A stretch of 64,000 nt of DNA. Source: CAXQUZ01 sp942491145. GTDB lineage: Bacteria; Myxococcota_A; UBA796; UBA2385. The position numbers and the translations under genes are program-made. Numbering within the stretch: the first letter of the stretch is position 1; each line of letters opens with the position of its first letter. This document shows, piece by piece, positions 17,982 to 27,290 of this stretch. The notes below the pieces were generated by a model, which ran no database searches, had not been told where the DNA came from, and was given only the letters and a program-made list of their open reading frames with translations. The stretch spans positions 1 to 64,000 of the forward strand of contig CALOBC010000037.1 of NCBI GenBank assembly GCA_942491145.1, in the 5' to 3' direction.

Positions 17982-19205
17982 ATGAACCTGCCCCAAGACA
18001 CTGGCGACATCATCATTGTCGGCGGCGGACCGGCGGGGCTCACCACGGCGCTGTCCCTGGTCCGCCACGCCCCGGCGCTGCGGGAGCGCATCACCATCGT
18101 CGAGAAGGCCCGCTACCCCCGCGAGAAGATCTGCGCGGGCGGTGTGGGTGACCGTGGCTGGCGCTTTCTCGAAGCGTTGGACGCGGCCCCGTCGGTGCCC
18201 GAGGTGCGCATCCATGGCATCAGCGTCTGCAGCACCGAGGGCATCTGTGTGGCCCGCCCTGGCCACATCGGCCGGGTGATTCGGCGGGTGGAATTGGACG
18301 CTGCGCTCGCCGAGATTGTTGAACACCGGGGCATTCGCATCGAGCAAGGTGTCTCGGTGCGGGACATCACCGAGCCCGATGGGGACGCGGCGCTGGTCCA
18401 CACCCGCAGCGGTGTCCGCCCGGCGTGCATCGTGGTCGGGGCAGACGGGGTGGGCAGTGCCGTGCGCCGCAGCATGGGCCTGCACGCCGGCGACTACCGG
18501 GCCCTCGTGCTCGAAGTGGACACCCCCGGCGTGGCCGGCGACCCGGACCGCGACCTCATCCACTTCGACGCCAGCGACCGCAGCTATGCCGGCTACATCT
18601 GGGACTTTCCCAGCATCGTGGACGGTGAAGCGGTGATGTGCCGGGGTCTGTATGTGCTGCGCCCGCGGACGGGCCTGCACCCCGACGTGCCGGTTGATGA
18701 CGCCATCGACCTGACGTCCGTTCTCGGCGAGTACATGGCCGCCCGGGGGCTCGACATCCACGCCGTCCGAAAGAAGCGCTTTGCGGAGCGAGGCTTCGCC
18801 GTGCGGGACCGGGTCACCCTCGGCCGCCGCATGCTGGTGGGCGAGTCTGCCGGCATCGACCCCGTTAGTGGTGAAGGCATCGCCCAAGCCCTCGAGTATG
18901 GCTTTCGGGCCGGCGCTTTCCTCGCCCAAGTGGTGCAGGAGGGCCGGCCGCTGGACGACTGGGCCCGGGTGCTCCCCCGGTCCCGGCTGGGCTGGGATCT
19001 GCGCGTGCGGACCGGGATTGTGCCGGTGTTCTATGGCCGCTGGCGTCCGGCCTTGGAGCGGGGCTTTGCGGCCTCGCCCAAGCTGCTCCATGCCGGTGCC
19101 CAGCACTGGGGCGGTCGGCTGCCGAAGGCCTGGGACGTGGCCCGGGGCATGCTCCAGGCCAGCCGAGGGGTGTTGCGGCCCCGGGCGCTGCTCACCGGGC
19201 GCTGA
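17982..19205 (+). CDS. FAD-dependent oxidoreductase of the geranylgeranyl reductase family
   Basis: The nucleotide-binding motif DIIIVGGGPAGLTTAL lies at the N-terminus. An arginine-rich segment, EKARYPREKICAGGV, is typical of geranylgeranyl reductase-like flavoproteins. The second FAD motif is VVGADGVGSAVRRSMG, and a third, VGESAGIDPVSGEGIAQAL, closes the FAD site. At ~407 residues it has the usual length. It may reduce isoprenoid chains or hydroxylate a lipid or quinone-like substrate; the substrate is not decidable. ATG 17982 was chosen, 14 bases after the uup stop; GTG 17964, overlapping that stop, is equally possible and would imply translational coupling. Confidence 0.8.
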   Translation: MNLPQDTGDIIIVGGGPAGLTTALSLVRHAPALRERITIVEKARYPREKICAGGVGDRGWRFLEALDAAPSVPEVRIHGISVCSTEGICVARPGHIGRVIRRVELDAALAEIVEHRGIRIEQGVSVRDITEPDGDAALVHTRSGVRPACIVVGADGVGSAVRRSMGLHAGDYRALVLEVDTPGVAGDPDRDLIHFDASDRSYAGYIWDFPSIVDGEAVMCRGLYVLRPRTGLHPDVPVDDAIDLTSVLGEYMAARGLDIHAVRKKRFAERGFAVRDRVTLGRRMLVGESAGIDPVSGEGIAQALEYGFRAGAFLAQVVQEGRPLDDWARVLPRSRLGWDLRVRTGIVPVFYGRWRPALERGFAASPKLLHAGAQHWGGRLPKAWDVARGMLQASRGVLRPRALLTGR

Positions 19206-20684
19206 TCACGCGGGCGTGGGCACAGCCACCGTTCCCGAGGGACGGGCCACGATGCCTTGTGTTGGGTCGCCTTCGGTCTCGATCAGAAAGCCCCGCAACA
19301 GGTTGGCCGCCACCGTGCTGCGGTACCACGCGCTGCCCCGGTGATCGTCGATGGGCACGAAGTCCTGGGCGAGCGCATCACACCCCAGCTCGGCGGTCGC
19401 GCCGTTCCACTGGCGGTTGCGAATCGCCGCCTCGGCCCGCTCGGCCCGCCGAGGGGTGGCCGCCATGCCGCCGTAGGCGAGGCGCGCGTGGAGCACCGCA
19501 CCATCGTCGCCCGTGGAGATGACCATGGCCGCACACACGGCGCTGATGTCCAGCTCGCGGCGCTTCGACACCTTGAACGCGGCGGTGTGGGCGCCCTCCG
19601 GCAGGGCCGGCACAAAGAACTCCCGCAGCACCTCACCCGGGCGCATCGCCGTCTTCCGGTAGTCCAAGAAGAAGTCGTCCATGGCCACGTCTCGGTCGCC
19701 CTCGGGACCGCGAATCCGGGCGACCGCGTCCAGCGCCAGCAGCACCGGTGGCAAGTCACCGATGGGGGATGCGTTGCAGATGTTGCCGGCCAGCGTGGCT
19801 TGGTTCTTGATCTGTCGCGACGCAAAGAAGCGCAGCATGCGGGCCAACATCGGAATGCGGTCCTCGGCCCAGGCTTCCAGTGCCGACAGGCGCACGCCAC
19901 CACCGATGCGCCAGCCGCCGTCTTCTTCGTCCAGCGCGTGCATCTCGGGCAAGGCGCCGAGGTCCACCAACAGGGGCCAGGTGGCGCCCTTCTTGGTGAT
20001 CTCCAACCCAAGATCGGTCGCGCCTGCAACGTAGCGGGGCTCCACGCCGTCGATGCCCGCCCACAGGGCCGCCCAGCTCGTCGGGCGCAAGAAGCGCTGG
20101 CCTTCGCCTTCAAAGTCCACCGCCTGAAGCGCCGGTGGTGGGGTCTTCAGGTCGGCACTGAACCGGTCCTCGGGCACGGTTCCGGCGACAGCCTCGAGGG
20201 CGTGTCGAATCGGTCGGTAGCCGGTGCAGCGGCACAAGTTGCCACACAGCTGGTCGTCGCGACGGGCGGCACAGCCGGGCCCATCCCCCTTGAGGTCCGG
20301 GCGGTAGGTGGCCTCAAACAGGCTCATCACGAAGCCCGGCGTGCAGTACCCACACTGGGAACCCATCGTGTCGACCATGGCTTGTTGGGCGGGATGAAGC
20401 TGGCGTCCGTCGGCCACCCCCTCCACCGTGGTGACGTGCTTGTCGGCCACACTCGCCAGCGGCAGAATGCACGAACACACCGACTGCCACGTGCTCTCGG
20501 TGTCGCCCTGGGGCGCCCGAATGGCCACCGAGCAGGCCCCACAGTCGCCCTCGGCGCAGCCCTCTTTGGTGCCCGTGAGCCCCTGGTTCCGCAGCCAATC
20601 CAACAGGGTGGTGGTTGCGGTGCAGTCCACCACGTCCACCGTCTGGCCGTTGAGTTGAAACTGAATGTTGGAAGGGGTGCTCAT
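19206..20684 (-). CDS. xdhA: Xanthine dehydrogenase small subunit (2Fe-2S and FAD domains)
   Basis: An N-terminal plant-type ferredoxin domain shows GCAEGDCGACSV plus a downstream cysteine, and the second cluster domain shows GSQCGYCTPGFVMSL and LCGNLCRCTGYRPI. After a linker, the FAD-binding domain (residues about 195-400) includes YVAGATDLGLEI and ATLAGNICNASPIGD, followed by the CO-dehydrogenase flavoprotein C-terminal region. The ~492-residue length fits XdhA of bacterial two-subunit enzymes. It passes electrons from xanthine oxidation to NAD. Its ATG overlaps the malate synthase stop in ATGA. The molybdopterin subunit that binds xanthine is not adjacent: the next gene downstream is on the opposite strand and unrelated. 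Confidence 0.92.
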   Translation of the reverse strand: MSTPSNIQFQLNGQTVDVVDCTATTTLLDWLRNQGLTGTKEGCAEGDCGACSVAIRAPQGDTESTWQSVCSCILPLASVADKHVTTVEGVADGRQLHPAQQAMVDTMGSQCGYCTPGFVMSLFEATYRPDLKGDGPGCAARRDDQLCGNLCRCTGYRPIRHALEAVAGTVPEDRFSADLKTPPPALQAVDFEGEGQRFLRPTSWAALWAGIDGVEPRYVAGATDLGLEITKKGATWPLLVDLGALPEMHALDEEDGGWRIGGGVRLSALEAWAEDRIPMLARMLRFFASRQIKNQATLAGNICNASPIGDLPPVLLALDAVARIRGPEGDRDVAMDDFFLDYRKTAMRPGEVLREFFVPALPEGAHTAAFKVSKRRELDISAVCAAMVISTGDDGAVLHARLAYGGMAATPRRAERAEAAIRNRQWNGATAELGCDALAQDFVPIDDHRGSAWYRSTVAANLLRGFLIETEGDPTQGIVARPSGTVAVPTPA

Positions 20685-22759
20685 GGCGACACTCCATATG
20701 CATCGACGGACGGGGCGGCGAAGCGCCCAGGACACAGCTCGCGGGCGGTGCGCCAGGGGTCGGCCGCTTCACGGATGACCGGAAAGGTGAAAGGCAGCAT
20801 CAGCTCCGGCACGAACTCCACCGGGTCGGGATCGGTGACGAGCTGGTGCAGCAAGGCCGCGGCAATGGGGTACCACGCAGCGTTCTCGCCTTCCCACCGC
20901 ACCTGGGCCCGGCGGGTCTGGCCGTCCTCGCCGGCCCGGATGAAGGCCAGCTCTTCTTGCAGCACCCGCTCGAAGGTCTCGATGGACACCCGCCCGTGGT
21001 GGACCTCGGCCCACAGCTCCCAGCGGGAGCGCTCGGTGGTGGCCAAGTCGTCCATGATCCTCACAAACACGGCGTTCCCGCTGGCATCGCGCATCGCCGC
21101 CGGCAAGGCCACACAGCCCACGCCGGTCAGCCACGCCGCCAAGTACTGCAGCGCTTGGAAGACGTTGTAGCGGACCTCATCGGGGTGGTCGTTGGGGATC
21201 AGCTCAGACACAGCAATGTCGGCCGCCAAGAGACTGCGGGGGTAGCGCGGGTCGTCGGGCTCCAGTCCCGCCACGTCGTCGCCGTCGATGAAGCGCAGCA
21301 GGGGCTCTTGGTCGGCCTCGTCGGGGATCAGCGCCCGCACCAGCGCGTGCAGAGACGGATCGGTCCCGTCGTTGTCCCGGCGGCGCCACGCCTCCACCAA
21401 CGCAATGCCCACGCGCACAAAGTCGGGATGGGCCACCCAGAAGCCGTTGAGGCCCCGCTTCATCTGGGTGATGACGTCGCGGATGTAGCCGACCATGCTC
21501 ACCCGGAACGACGCCGCGTCGCCCTCTTCGAACAGGATGCCGTACATGCCACCGATGGCCAGCCCGCCGATGGGCCGCATCGCATCGGCCAACACAAGGT
21601 GGGACTCCTTGATGTGGTTCACCACAATGTCCGGATCTGCCTTGACGGGAATGCGGTAGTTGGGGTCATTCTTGAACAGTCGGGCCGTCGACGCGAGGTA
21701 GTCGTGCCAGCCCAAGCTGCCGCCGAGGAAGTGGGGGCCCAGGGCCGCCGCCATCTCTCGAATGCGAAAGATGGCCCGCGGGTTCTCGAAGACGATGAGG
21801 ATCTTGACCGTGGCGAGCTCACAGCCCGGGTCGCGGGCCCGAACCGCCTGGCTGGTCGTGTCGATCAACAAGCGCAGAAATGCCGCTTCTTCTTCGTTTT
21901 CGAGCTTGGGCACATAAAACACAAGGGCTTGGGGCCGGTTGCGGTTGTGCCACACATGGGTCACGAAGTCGAACAGGTGCAGCGGCAGCGGCTGGCCGTC
22001 GAGGAGGTGGTTGCCATCGGGCAACGCGAGCCCCGGAATGCGCTTGATGGGCAGCGAGAGCTTGTCGTTGGCGAGGTCGTAGCGCTTGCCGGTCTTCGGA
22101 TGCGTGAAGCTGAGCGTGCGGTCGTAGCACCCCATCAGGTTCTCACAGGCGCTCAGGAAGCGGTCCATGATGGGCGTCTGGGAGTCTTCATCGTCCGCGC
22201 CCCACCGGGGCACCTGACCTGAGGCTTCCACGAGCTCGGCGACGATGGCCGACTCGTCGGGACGGCGCCGGTGGACGGCGTTCATCGCGTTGATGGACAT
22301 GCGCTCGGTGTCGGGCGGACCGAACAGCGTGATCTGTTCCCCGACCAAGAACGGCGGCACCTCGACGGGGTCCAAGACGGGCGAAGCGGCGCCTGATGGA
22401 CCCACCACAACACGCCCCTGGTCGTCCTTGAGGCCCACCACCGTGCGGTAGGCTTCGGCGTCGATGGCCAGCCCCTCGTTGTCAGCGCGACAGGCGGTGG
22501 TGGCGGCATCCACGAACGCACGGTCGGTCCGTCGCTGGGCCAACACCCGCGAGAGAGTCGGCGCCACCGTGCGGTAGACGTGCACGACAAGGCTGAGTGC
22601 ATCGGTCGTCTCGACGGACGGGTACCGGGCTTGCAGGCCCGGGGCGACCGAGAGTCCTGGCACGCCCTCCACCGGCTCGGCCACCGCCGCGAGCGCCGCC
22701 AGCAGGGGCGCAGGGACGAAGGACTCATACTCAGGAATGTTGATGTTCACGATGTTCAC
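20681..22759 (-). CDS. Malate synthase-like enzyme, unusually long (692 residues)
   Basis: A TIM-barrel malate synthase: the core holds ANDKLSLPIKRIPGLALPDG, the strand KILIVFENPRAIFRIREMA, then LGGSLGWHDYLAS (in place of the common GRWDYIFS), an AIGGMYGI-like strand and NGFWVAHPDFVRVGIA. The C-terminal plug includes FERVLQEELAFIRAG. It would condense glyoxylate with acetyl-CoA to malate. At 692 residues it is longer than the ~530-residue A form and near the ~720-residue G form, but the G-form insert is not obvious. It sits in the purine degradation locus, downstream of the urate hydroxylase by 13 bases and overlapping xdhA, which suits use of purine-derived glyoxylate. Catalytic residues should be checked by alignment because the signature loop differs. 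Confidence 0.8.
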   Translation of the reverse strand: MNIVNINIPEYESFVPAPLLAALAAVAEPVEGVPGLSVAPGLQARYPSVETTDALSLVVHVYRTVAPTLSRVLAQRRTDRAFVDAATTACRADNEGLAIDAEAYRTVVGLKDDQGRVVVGPSGAASPVLDPVEVPPFLVGEQITLFGPPDTERMSINAMNAVHRRRPDESAIVAELVEASGQVPRWGADDEDSQTPIMDRFLSACENLMGCYDRTLSFTHPKTGKRYDLANDKLSLPIKRIPGLALPDGNHLLDGQPLPLHLFDFVTHVWHNRNRPQALVFYVPKLENEEEAAFLRLLIDTTSQAVRARDPGCELATVKILIVFENPRAIFRIREMAAALGPHFLGGSLGWHDYLASTARLFKNDPNYRIPVKADPDIVVNHIKESHLVLADAMRPIGGLAIGGMYGILFEEGDAASFRVSMVGYIRDVITQMKRGLNGFWVAHPDFVRVGIALVEAWRRRDNDGTDPSLHALVRALIPDEADQEPLLRFIDGDDVAGLEPDDPRYPRSLLAADIAVSELIPNDHPDEVRYNVFQALQYLAAWLTGVGCVALPAAMRDASGNAVFVRIMDDLATTERSRWELWAEVHHGRVSIETFERVLQEELAFIRAGEDGQTRRAQVRWEGENAAWYPIAAALLHQLVTDPDPVEFVPELMLPFTFPVIREAADPWRTARELCPGRFAAPSVDAYGVSP

Positions 22760-22772
22760 GGTGGCAGCGGGG

Positions 22773-23975
22773 TCAGTTGAGGGGAGCGCCGGCGTCGATC
22801 CAGCGGCCCAAGATCTGGCGCTCTCCGTCGGTCATCTGGGTCACGTTGGCGAGCGGCATGATCTGGGTGGACACGGCCTGGGCCTTGATGCGAGCGGCCG
22901 CGTCGTGCACCTGTTGCATGGTCTCCAGGCTGAGTCCCTTGGGGGCCTCTGTCATGCCCGCCCATGTGGGCTTGGCCGCGTGGCACGTGATGCACCGGGT
23001 CTGCACGATCTGCTGCACCTCGGTCGACGTGGGCACCGTGGCGCCCACTTCCGGCGGTGGGGGCGGTCCGTGGGTCACAAACGCCAGCGAGACCATGGCC
23101 ACAGTGGCCACCGGCAAGATCCACTGGTTCATCTCACCGCGGCCGTGGAGGTTGAACCAGTGGCGCACCCCCGCTCCGATGATGGTGAGGCCCGCGAGCA
23201 CGGCCCATCCGGCGGGGTGGCCATATGTGAAGGGGAAGTGGTTGCTCACCATGATGAACAACACAGGCAACGTAAAGTAGTTGTTGTGGAGCGAACGCAA
23301 CGAGCCCGCCGCCCCTCTCGACACGTCGGGTTCTTGGCCCGCGCTCATCGCATCCACCATCGCCCGCTGGCCGGGAATGATGACGAAGTAGACGTTCAGG
23401 GCCATCATGGTGCCCATCATCGCGCCCACATGGATGTAGGCCGCCCGGGCGGAGAAGATCTCGGACAAGCCGAAGGCCACGGCCGTGATGAGCGCAAAGC
23501 CCAGCCCAGCCAGCACCTTGGGCGTGTTGCGCAGGGGCGACCGACACATCAAGTCATAGACCACCCAGCCGACCACCAGCACACCCACGCCGATGCCGCC
23601 GGCCACCGCGGGGGCCATGGTGCTCCCTGGGGGCAGCATCATCACGCCGGCTTGCATCCAGTACACCAGCAACAACAGCGTGATGCCGGAGATCCACGTC
23701 AGGTAGGCTTCCCACTTGAACCAATGCAAGGTCTTCGGCAAGGTCTCGGGGGCGCCCTTGTACTTCTTGACCTCATAGAACGCGCCACCGTGCACCGCCC
23801 ACAGCCCACCGGCGAGGCGGCCTGTGCTGTCCTCCACCGGACGAACGTTGTTGTTCAGCCAGTTGAAGTAAAAGGACGCACCAATCCAAGCTGCCCCCAC
23901 CACAAGGTGGAACCATCGGGTCAGCAAGTGCAGCCAATCTGTGATCCAGGGCGCAATCAGCGCGGATTCGGGCAT
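22773..23975 (-). CDS. puuD: PuuD urate hydroxylase (membrane urate oxidase with cytochrome c domain)
   Basis: From ATG 23975 the first ~310 residues form eight or so membrane helices with histidines in RWFHLVVGAAWIGASFYFNW, GAFYEVKKY, HVGAMMGTMMALNVYF, LHNNYFTLPVLFIMVSNH and TYGHPAGW. The last ~85 residues are a small cytochrome c domain with one heme-binding CITCH motif and a distal methionine in TQIMPLANVTQMT. This layout is that of PuuD, which oxidises urate to 5-hydroxyisourate and gives electrons to the respiratory chain rather than making hydrogen peroxide. It heads a tight three-gene set with malate synthase and xdhA. Confidence 0.93.
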   Translation of the reverse strand: MPESALIAPWITDWLHLLTRWFHLVVGAAWIGASFYFNWLNNNVRPVEDSTGRLAGGLWAVHGGAFYEVKKYKGAPETLPKTLHWFKWEAYLTWISGITLLLLVYWMQAGVMMLPPGSTMAPAVAGGIGVGVLVVGWVVYDLMCRSPLRNTPKVLAGLGFALITAVAFGLSEIFSARAAYIHVGAMMGTMMALNVYFVIIPGQRAMVDAMSAGQEPDVSRGAAGSLRSLHNNYFTLPVLFIMVSNHFPFTYGHPAGWAVLAGLTIIGAGVRHWFNLHGRGEMNQWILPVATVAMVSLAFVTHGPPPPPEVGATVPTSTEVQQIVQTRCITCHAAKPTWAGMTEAPKGLSLETMQQVHDAAARIKAQAVSTQIMPLANVTQMTDGERQILGRWIDAGAPLN

Positions 23976-24058
23976 CCCCGGCTCCTTGGGGCAAGTCGAG
24001 CCCGCCACGATAAGGAGCCGGAGCGGGTCCGGTCAAGCGGCGTCCCCCCGGAGCGGCC

Positions 24059-24442
24059 ATGCGCATCTTCCTGACGACCTGCACGGCGGACAAAGACCCC
24101 CGGCCCCAGCCGCTTCGGGCCGACCGTCGGTACCGGGGGGCGCGGGTGGTGGCGGCGCGCGAGCGGGCGACGGACATGGGCGTGCCGTTGTTTTTCCTCT
24201 CCGGGGTGTTTGGGTTGGTGCCGGCGGCGGGGGAGCTGCCCTGGTACGACCACGCGCTCCAGCCCGACGAAGTGGATGGCCTCGTGGGGCCACTGACGGC
24301 GGAGCTTTTGCGCCTGGGAGTTGTCGAGATTGTCGCATTGATGATGGTTCCCAGCGAGCCTGGCTGGGCGCCTTACCATCGGTTGTTGGCGTTGGGTGCC
24401 GACGCCGCGGGGTGTCGGTTGAGTGTGCATGTCTGGGGCTGA
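24059..24442 (+). CDS. Small protein of unknown function, possibly DUF6884/YaaA-like
   Basis: A 127-residue protein starting MRIFLTTCTADKDPRPQPL, then RYRGARVVAARERATDMG and FFLSGVFGLV. The T(T/S)C(T/S)ADK start and the SGxFGLV word recall small proteins of the DUF6884 and YaaA kind, which have a nucleotide- or DNA-linked role in stress; this is recognition by eye only. It is the only plus-strand gene inside the purine degradation locus, between puuD and the minus-strand lipoprotein. The 83-base gap to puuD would hold two divergent promoters. Confidence 0.5.
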   Translation: MRIFLTTCTADKDPRPQPLRADRRYRGARVVAARERATDMGVPLFFLSGVFGLVPAAGELPWYDHALQPDEVDGLVGPLTAELLRLGVVEIVALMMVPSEPGWAPYHRLLALGADAAGCRLSVHVWG

Positions 24443-24461
24443 AGCCCTTGAGTCACCATCA

Positions 24462-25979
24462 CTACCAATAGTGCAGCGCCCCGGTCTGGCGGAGGGCCTG
24501 CACCTGTTCAAACGACAAGGTACTCACGGGCGGCGCGGCGGGCCCGGTGCGGTGGACAAACAGGGCGTCGGCCGCGGTGGCGAAGGGTCCGGCTCCTTCG
24601 ACCAGGGGCAGTGGGTGGGCCTGCATCGGGTCGGCCCTCACGTCGTGAAGCATCCACCAGTCGGGATACTCGTCGAGCCTGTTCGGGGGCGCAGGGTCTC
24701 GACCTTGGGCCGGATGGGGGAGCGCGCGGTCCAGGGCTTCGGTGAGCGCGGGGCTGGCGCTGGTGACCCCGTGGAGCTGGGGGCGAAACACCACAAAGCG
24801 GGGGCCTTGGCGCAGTGCGAGCATGTCGCCGTACTCGGCATAGACGGGCCGGTCGGGTGATGCCGCGCCCGCCAGCAAGTCCTGACCGGGCAGGTTGGCG
24901 GGGGGCACCGCGTGGGCCAGCTTGGCGAGGGTGGGCATCAGGTCGAGCACCTCGACCGGTTCGTCCACCGTGCTGGGGGCGCGGGGCGTGGGGGACCGCA
25001 CCCACAGGGTGGTCCGCAGCGTCCGGTCCAGCAACACCTCTGCTGTGCCCATCTTGAGTTGTTCGGGCGTGTGGGAGCCTTGCAGTTCGCCCAGTGACGC
25101 ACCGTGCAAGCCACCGAGAAAGGTCCATGCGCCGCTGGTCTCGCGAAACAAGGGGGCGAGCTGTTCGCCGATGTACTGGGCGCCGGCCCCAAAGAACCGC
25201 CGCCCGTCGCCCGCCACTTGTGGGCTGGGCAGGGGCCACGGGACGTGGGTCCCCACACGGGTGGTCAGCAAGGGGTTCTGGCGCTGTTGGTCGGCGATCT
25301 CCCCGTCCGATGCCGGCCGAGCTTCACTGCGGTGGCGCTCGCGGATCTGGTAGTCCTCATCGTTGATGCGACCGACGATGACGAGCAGCTTGGGACGGGG
25401 GTCGGGGTTTGCCCAAAATGCCTTGGCTTGCTGCATGGCCGGGTACCATCCGGACCAGGGCTGGCGGTCTGCATCGGCGGGGGCCACCACCATGTCAAAG
25501 CCCTTGCCGAGGGGGGCCAAGTCCGGGTGGTCCACGATGACGAGTCCGGTTCGGTAGCCGTAGAGCTGGAGCACTTCGCCGATGGTGGGCGCCCCGTCGG
25601 GGAGCTGAGCGCAGAATGGGGACGGGCCGTCGATGCCTTTGGGCGGGGAACACAGCGGCATGGACGCCACATAGCGACCGGTGAGCGCGGACCCCAGCGA
25701 GAGCCAAGGCGTCACCGACTGGGCATACACCGACGAGTAGACGATGGTGGGAATGACTTCAGAGAAGGATTTCTTGGCAAGGACGGCCGACGGGTCGAAG
25801 TCCGGTGTTGGTGCGGTCCGCAGCCCACCCAACAGCACCACCACCAAGTCAGGGCGATCGGATGGGTTGTCGACACTGCCGCCGTCGCTCTCCACCGGCA
25901 CACCGGCGACAGTGGGCACTGGTGGCTCACCACAGCTCAGCAGGCTCAGCGCGCAGAGTGTGGTGGAGCCATGTTGCAT
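24462..25979 (-). CDS. Lipoprotein with an alkaline-phosphatase/sulfatase-like fold
   Basis: The start MQHGSTTLCALSLLSCGEPP carries a lipobox (LLSC), so the mature protein is a lipid-anchored envelope protein. The core strand PDLVVVLLGGLRTAP, then QSVTPWLSLGSALTGRYVAS, and the later EVLDLMPTLAKLAHAVPP with LPGQDLL follow the order of sulfatase and phosphopentomutase-like enzymes. The CxPSR formylglycine motif is absent; the serine/threonine in the SVTPWLSLGSALTGR segment occupies the equivalent place, so it may be a phosphatase or an inactive relative. Its ATG shares one base with the guanine deaminase stop (TGATG), so it is translated from the same message. Why it travels with purine enzymes is unclear. 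Confidence 0.65.
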   Translation of the reverse strand: MQHGSTTLCALSLLSCGEPPVPTVAGVPVESDGGSVDNPSDRPDLVVVLLGGLRTAPTPDFDPSAVLAKKSFSEVIPTIVYSSVYAQSVTPWLSLGSALTGRYVASMPLCSPPKGIDGPSPFCAQLPDGAPTIGEVLQLYGYRTGLVIVDHPDLAPLGKGFDMVVAPADADRQPWSGWYPAMQQAKAFWANPDPRPKLLVIVGRINDEDYQIRERHRSEARPASDGEIADQQRQNPLLTTRVGTHVPWPLPSPQVAGDGRRFFGAGAQYIGEQLAPLFRETSGAWTFLGGLHGASLGELQGSHTPEQLKMGTAEVLLDRTLRTTLWVRSPTPRAPSTVDEPVEVLDLMPTLAKLAHAVPPANLPGQDLLAGAASPDRPVYAEYGDMLALRQGPRFVVFRPQLHGVTSASPALTEALDRALPHPAQGRDPAPPNRLDEYPDWWMLHDVRADPMQAHPLPLVEGAGPFATAADALFVHRTGPAAPPVSTLSFEQVQALRQTGALHYW

Positions 25980-27289
25980 CAGGCCGGGACCTCCTCGGAC
26001 TTGCGAGTGTACACGTTGCGTCCCGCAACCCACGTCTCGGCGACCATGCGGTCGTCGCCACAAGACAAGGCGTAGAACAGCAGCTCGTGCACGTCCCGGG
26101 CAAAGCGCAGCCGGTAGCGGGACAACGGGTCGGTGCCCGGGCGCAGCACCACCACATCCCCCCAGCTGCCCACGTCGAGGTTGCCGACTTCATCCGCCAT
26201 GTCGAGGGCTTGGGCGGCGCCGGCGGTGTGGTGCCAGAGCAGGGTGGCGGCCGTGACCGAGACCCCCCGAAGCTGGGCCACCTTGTAGGCCTCGCCCATC
26301 GTGCGCAGCGGCGAGAGGTGGGTGCCGCCGCCGATGTCGGATCCGAGGGCCACACCAACCTTGTGGCGGGTCACGGCGCCCTCGAGGTCAAACAGTCCGC
26401 TGCCCAAGAAGAAGTTGCTGCTGGGGCAGTGGGCCACCGCCGCGCCGGCTTCGTGAATGGACTGCCACTCGGGATCTTGGAGGTGAATGCCGTGGGCCAA
26501 CACCGTGCGCCGACCGAGCAGCCCATGGTGTGCATAGACGTCGGTGTAGTGTTCTGCATTGGGGAAGAGCTGGCTCACCCACGCCACCTCATCGCGGTTC
26601 TCGCTGACGTGGCTCTGGACGTGCAGCGTGGGGTCCTGGCGAACCAAGGCGCCGGCGGCCTCAAGCTGGGCCGGTGTGGACGTGGGCGCAAAGCGGGGTG
26701 TCACGCTGTACCGAGCGCGTCCTTTGCCATGCCAGCGCTCGATGAGCCCCAGGCTCTCGTCATGGCCCTGCTGGGCGGTGTCCATGAGGCCGGCGGGGGC
26801 GTTGCGGTCCATCAAGACCTTGCCCGTGAGCACCGCCATGTCTTGGGCAGCCGCGGCGCGAAACAGGGCCTCCACCGAGCCGGGGTGGACCGTTGGGAAC
26901 ACCGATGCCGACGTCACACCGCACGAGAAGCAGCTCTGGACAAACAGCTCGGCGGCTTCTTTGCACACCGCATCGTCGGCGAAGGCCAGCTCGGCGGGAA
27001 AGGTGTGGTCGTTGAGCCAGTCGAGGAGCTGGCGGCCCCAGGCGCCCAGCACCCGCATCTGGGGGTAGTGCAGGTGGGCGTCGATGAAGCCGGGAACGAT
27101 GAGCCCATCGGGAATGTGGTTGACCGGCGTGTCTCCGGTGTCGACCGCGCCGGCGGCCCCCCGGGCGGTGACCCGGCCGCGGTCCATCACCAGGATGCCG
27201 TCCTCTTCGTGGTGCAGCGCGGCGTTGCCGTCGGTCCAGGGGTTGCCCGTGAACCACAACATCGGACCTCTGAGGGCAACCGCGGCCAC
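25979..27289 (-). CDS. guaD: Guanine deaminase
   Basis: An amidohydrolase of ~436 residues starting at GTG 27289, one base after the HIU hydrolase stop. The metal site is in PGFIDAHLHYPQ (HxH), followed by HVQSHVSENRDE and VLAHGIHL histidines and the aspartate of GSDIGGGTHLS. The SENRDE word and LGAWGRQLLDWLNDHTFP segment are typical of guanine deaminase, which converts guanine to xanthine and feeds the rest of this locus. The start after GACGTG has no strong ribosome-binding site, consistent with translational coupling to the gene before it. Confidence 0.93.
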   Translation of the reverse strand: MAAVALRGPMLWFTGNPWTDGNAALHHEEDGILVMDRGRVTARGAAGAVDTGDTPVNHIPDGLIVPGFIDAHLHYPQMRVLGAWGRQLLDWLNDHTFPAELAFADDAVCKEAAELFVQSCFSCGVTSASVFPTVHPGSVEALFRAAAAQDMAVLTGKVLMDRNAPAGLMDTAQQGHDESLGLIERWHGKGRARYSVTPRFAPTSTPAQLEAAGALVRQDPTLHVQSHVSENRDEVAWVSQLFPNAEHYTDVYAHHGLLGRRTVLAHGIHLQDPEWQSIHEAGAAVAHCPSSNFFLGSGLFDLEGAVTRHKVGVALGSDIGGGTHLSPLRTMGEAYKVAQLRGVSVTAATLLWHHTAGAAQALDMADEVGNLDVGSWGDVVVLRPGTDPLSRYRLRFARDVHELLFYALSCGDDRMVAETWVAGRNVYTRKSEEVPA

Positions 27290-27290
27290 G

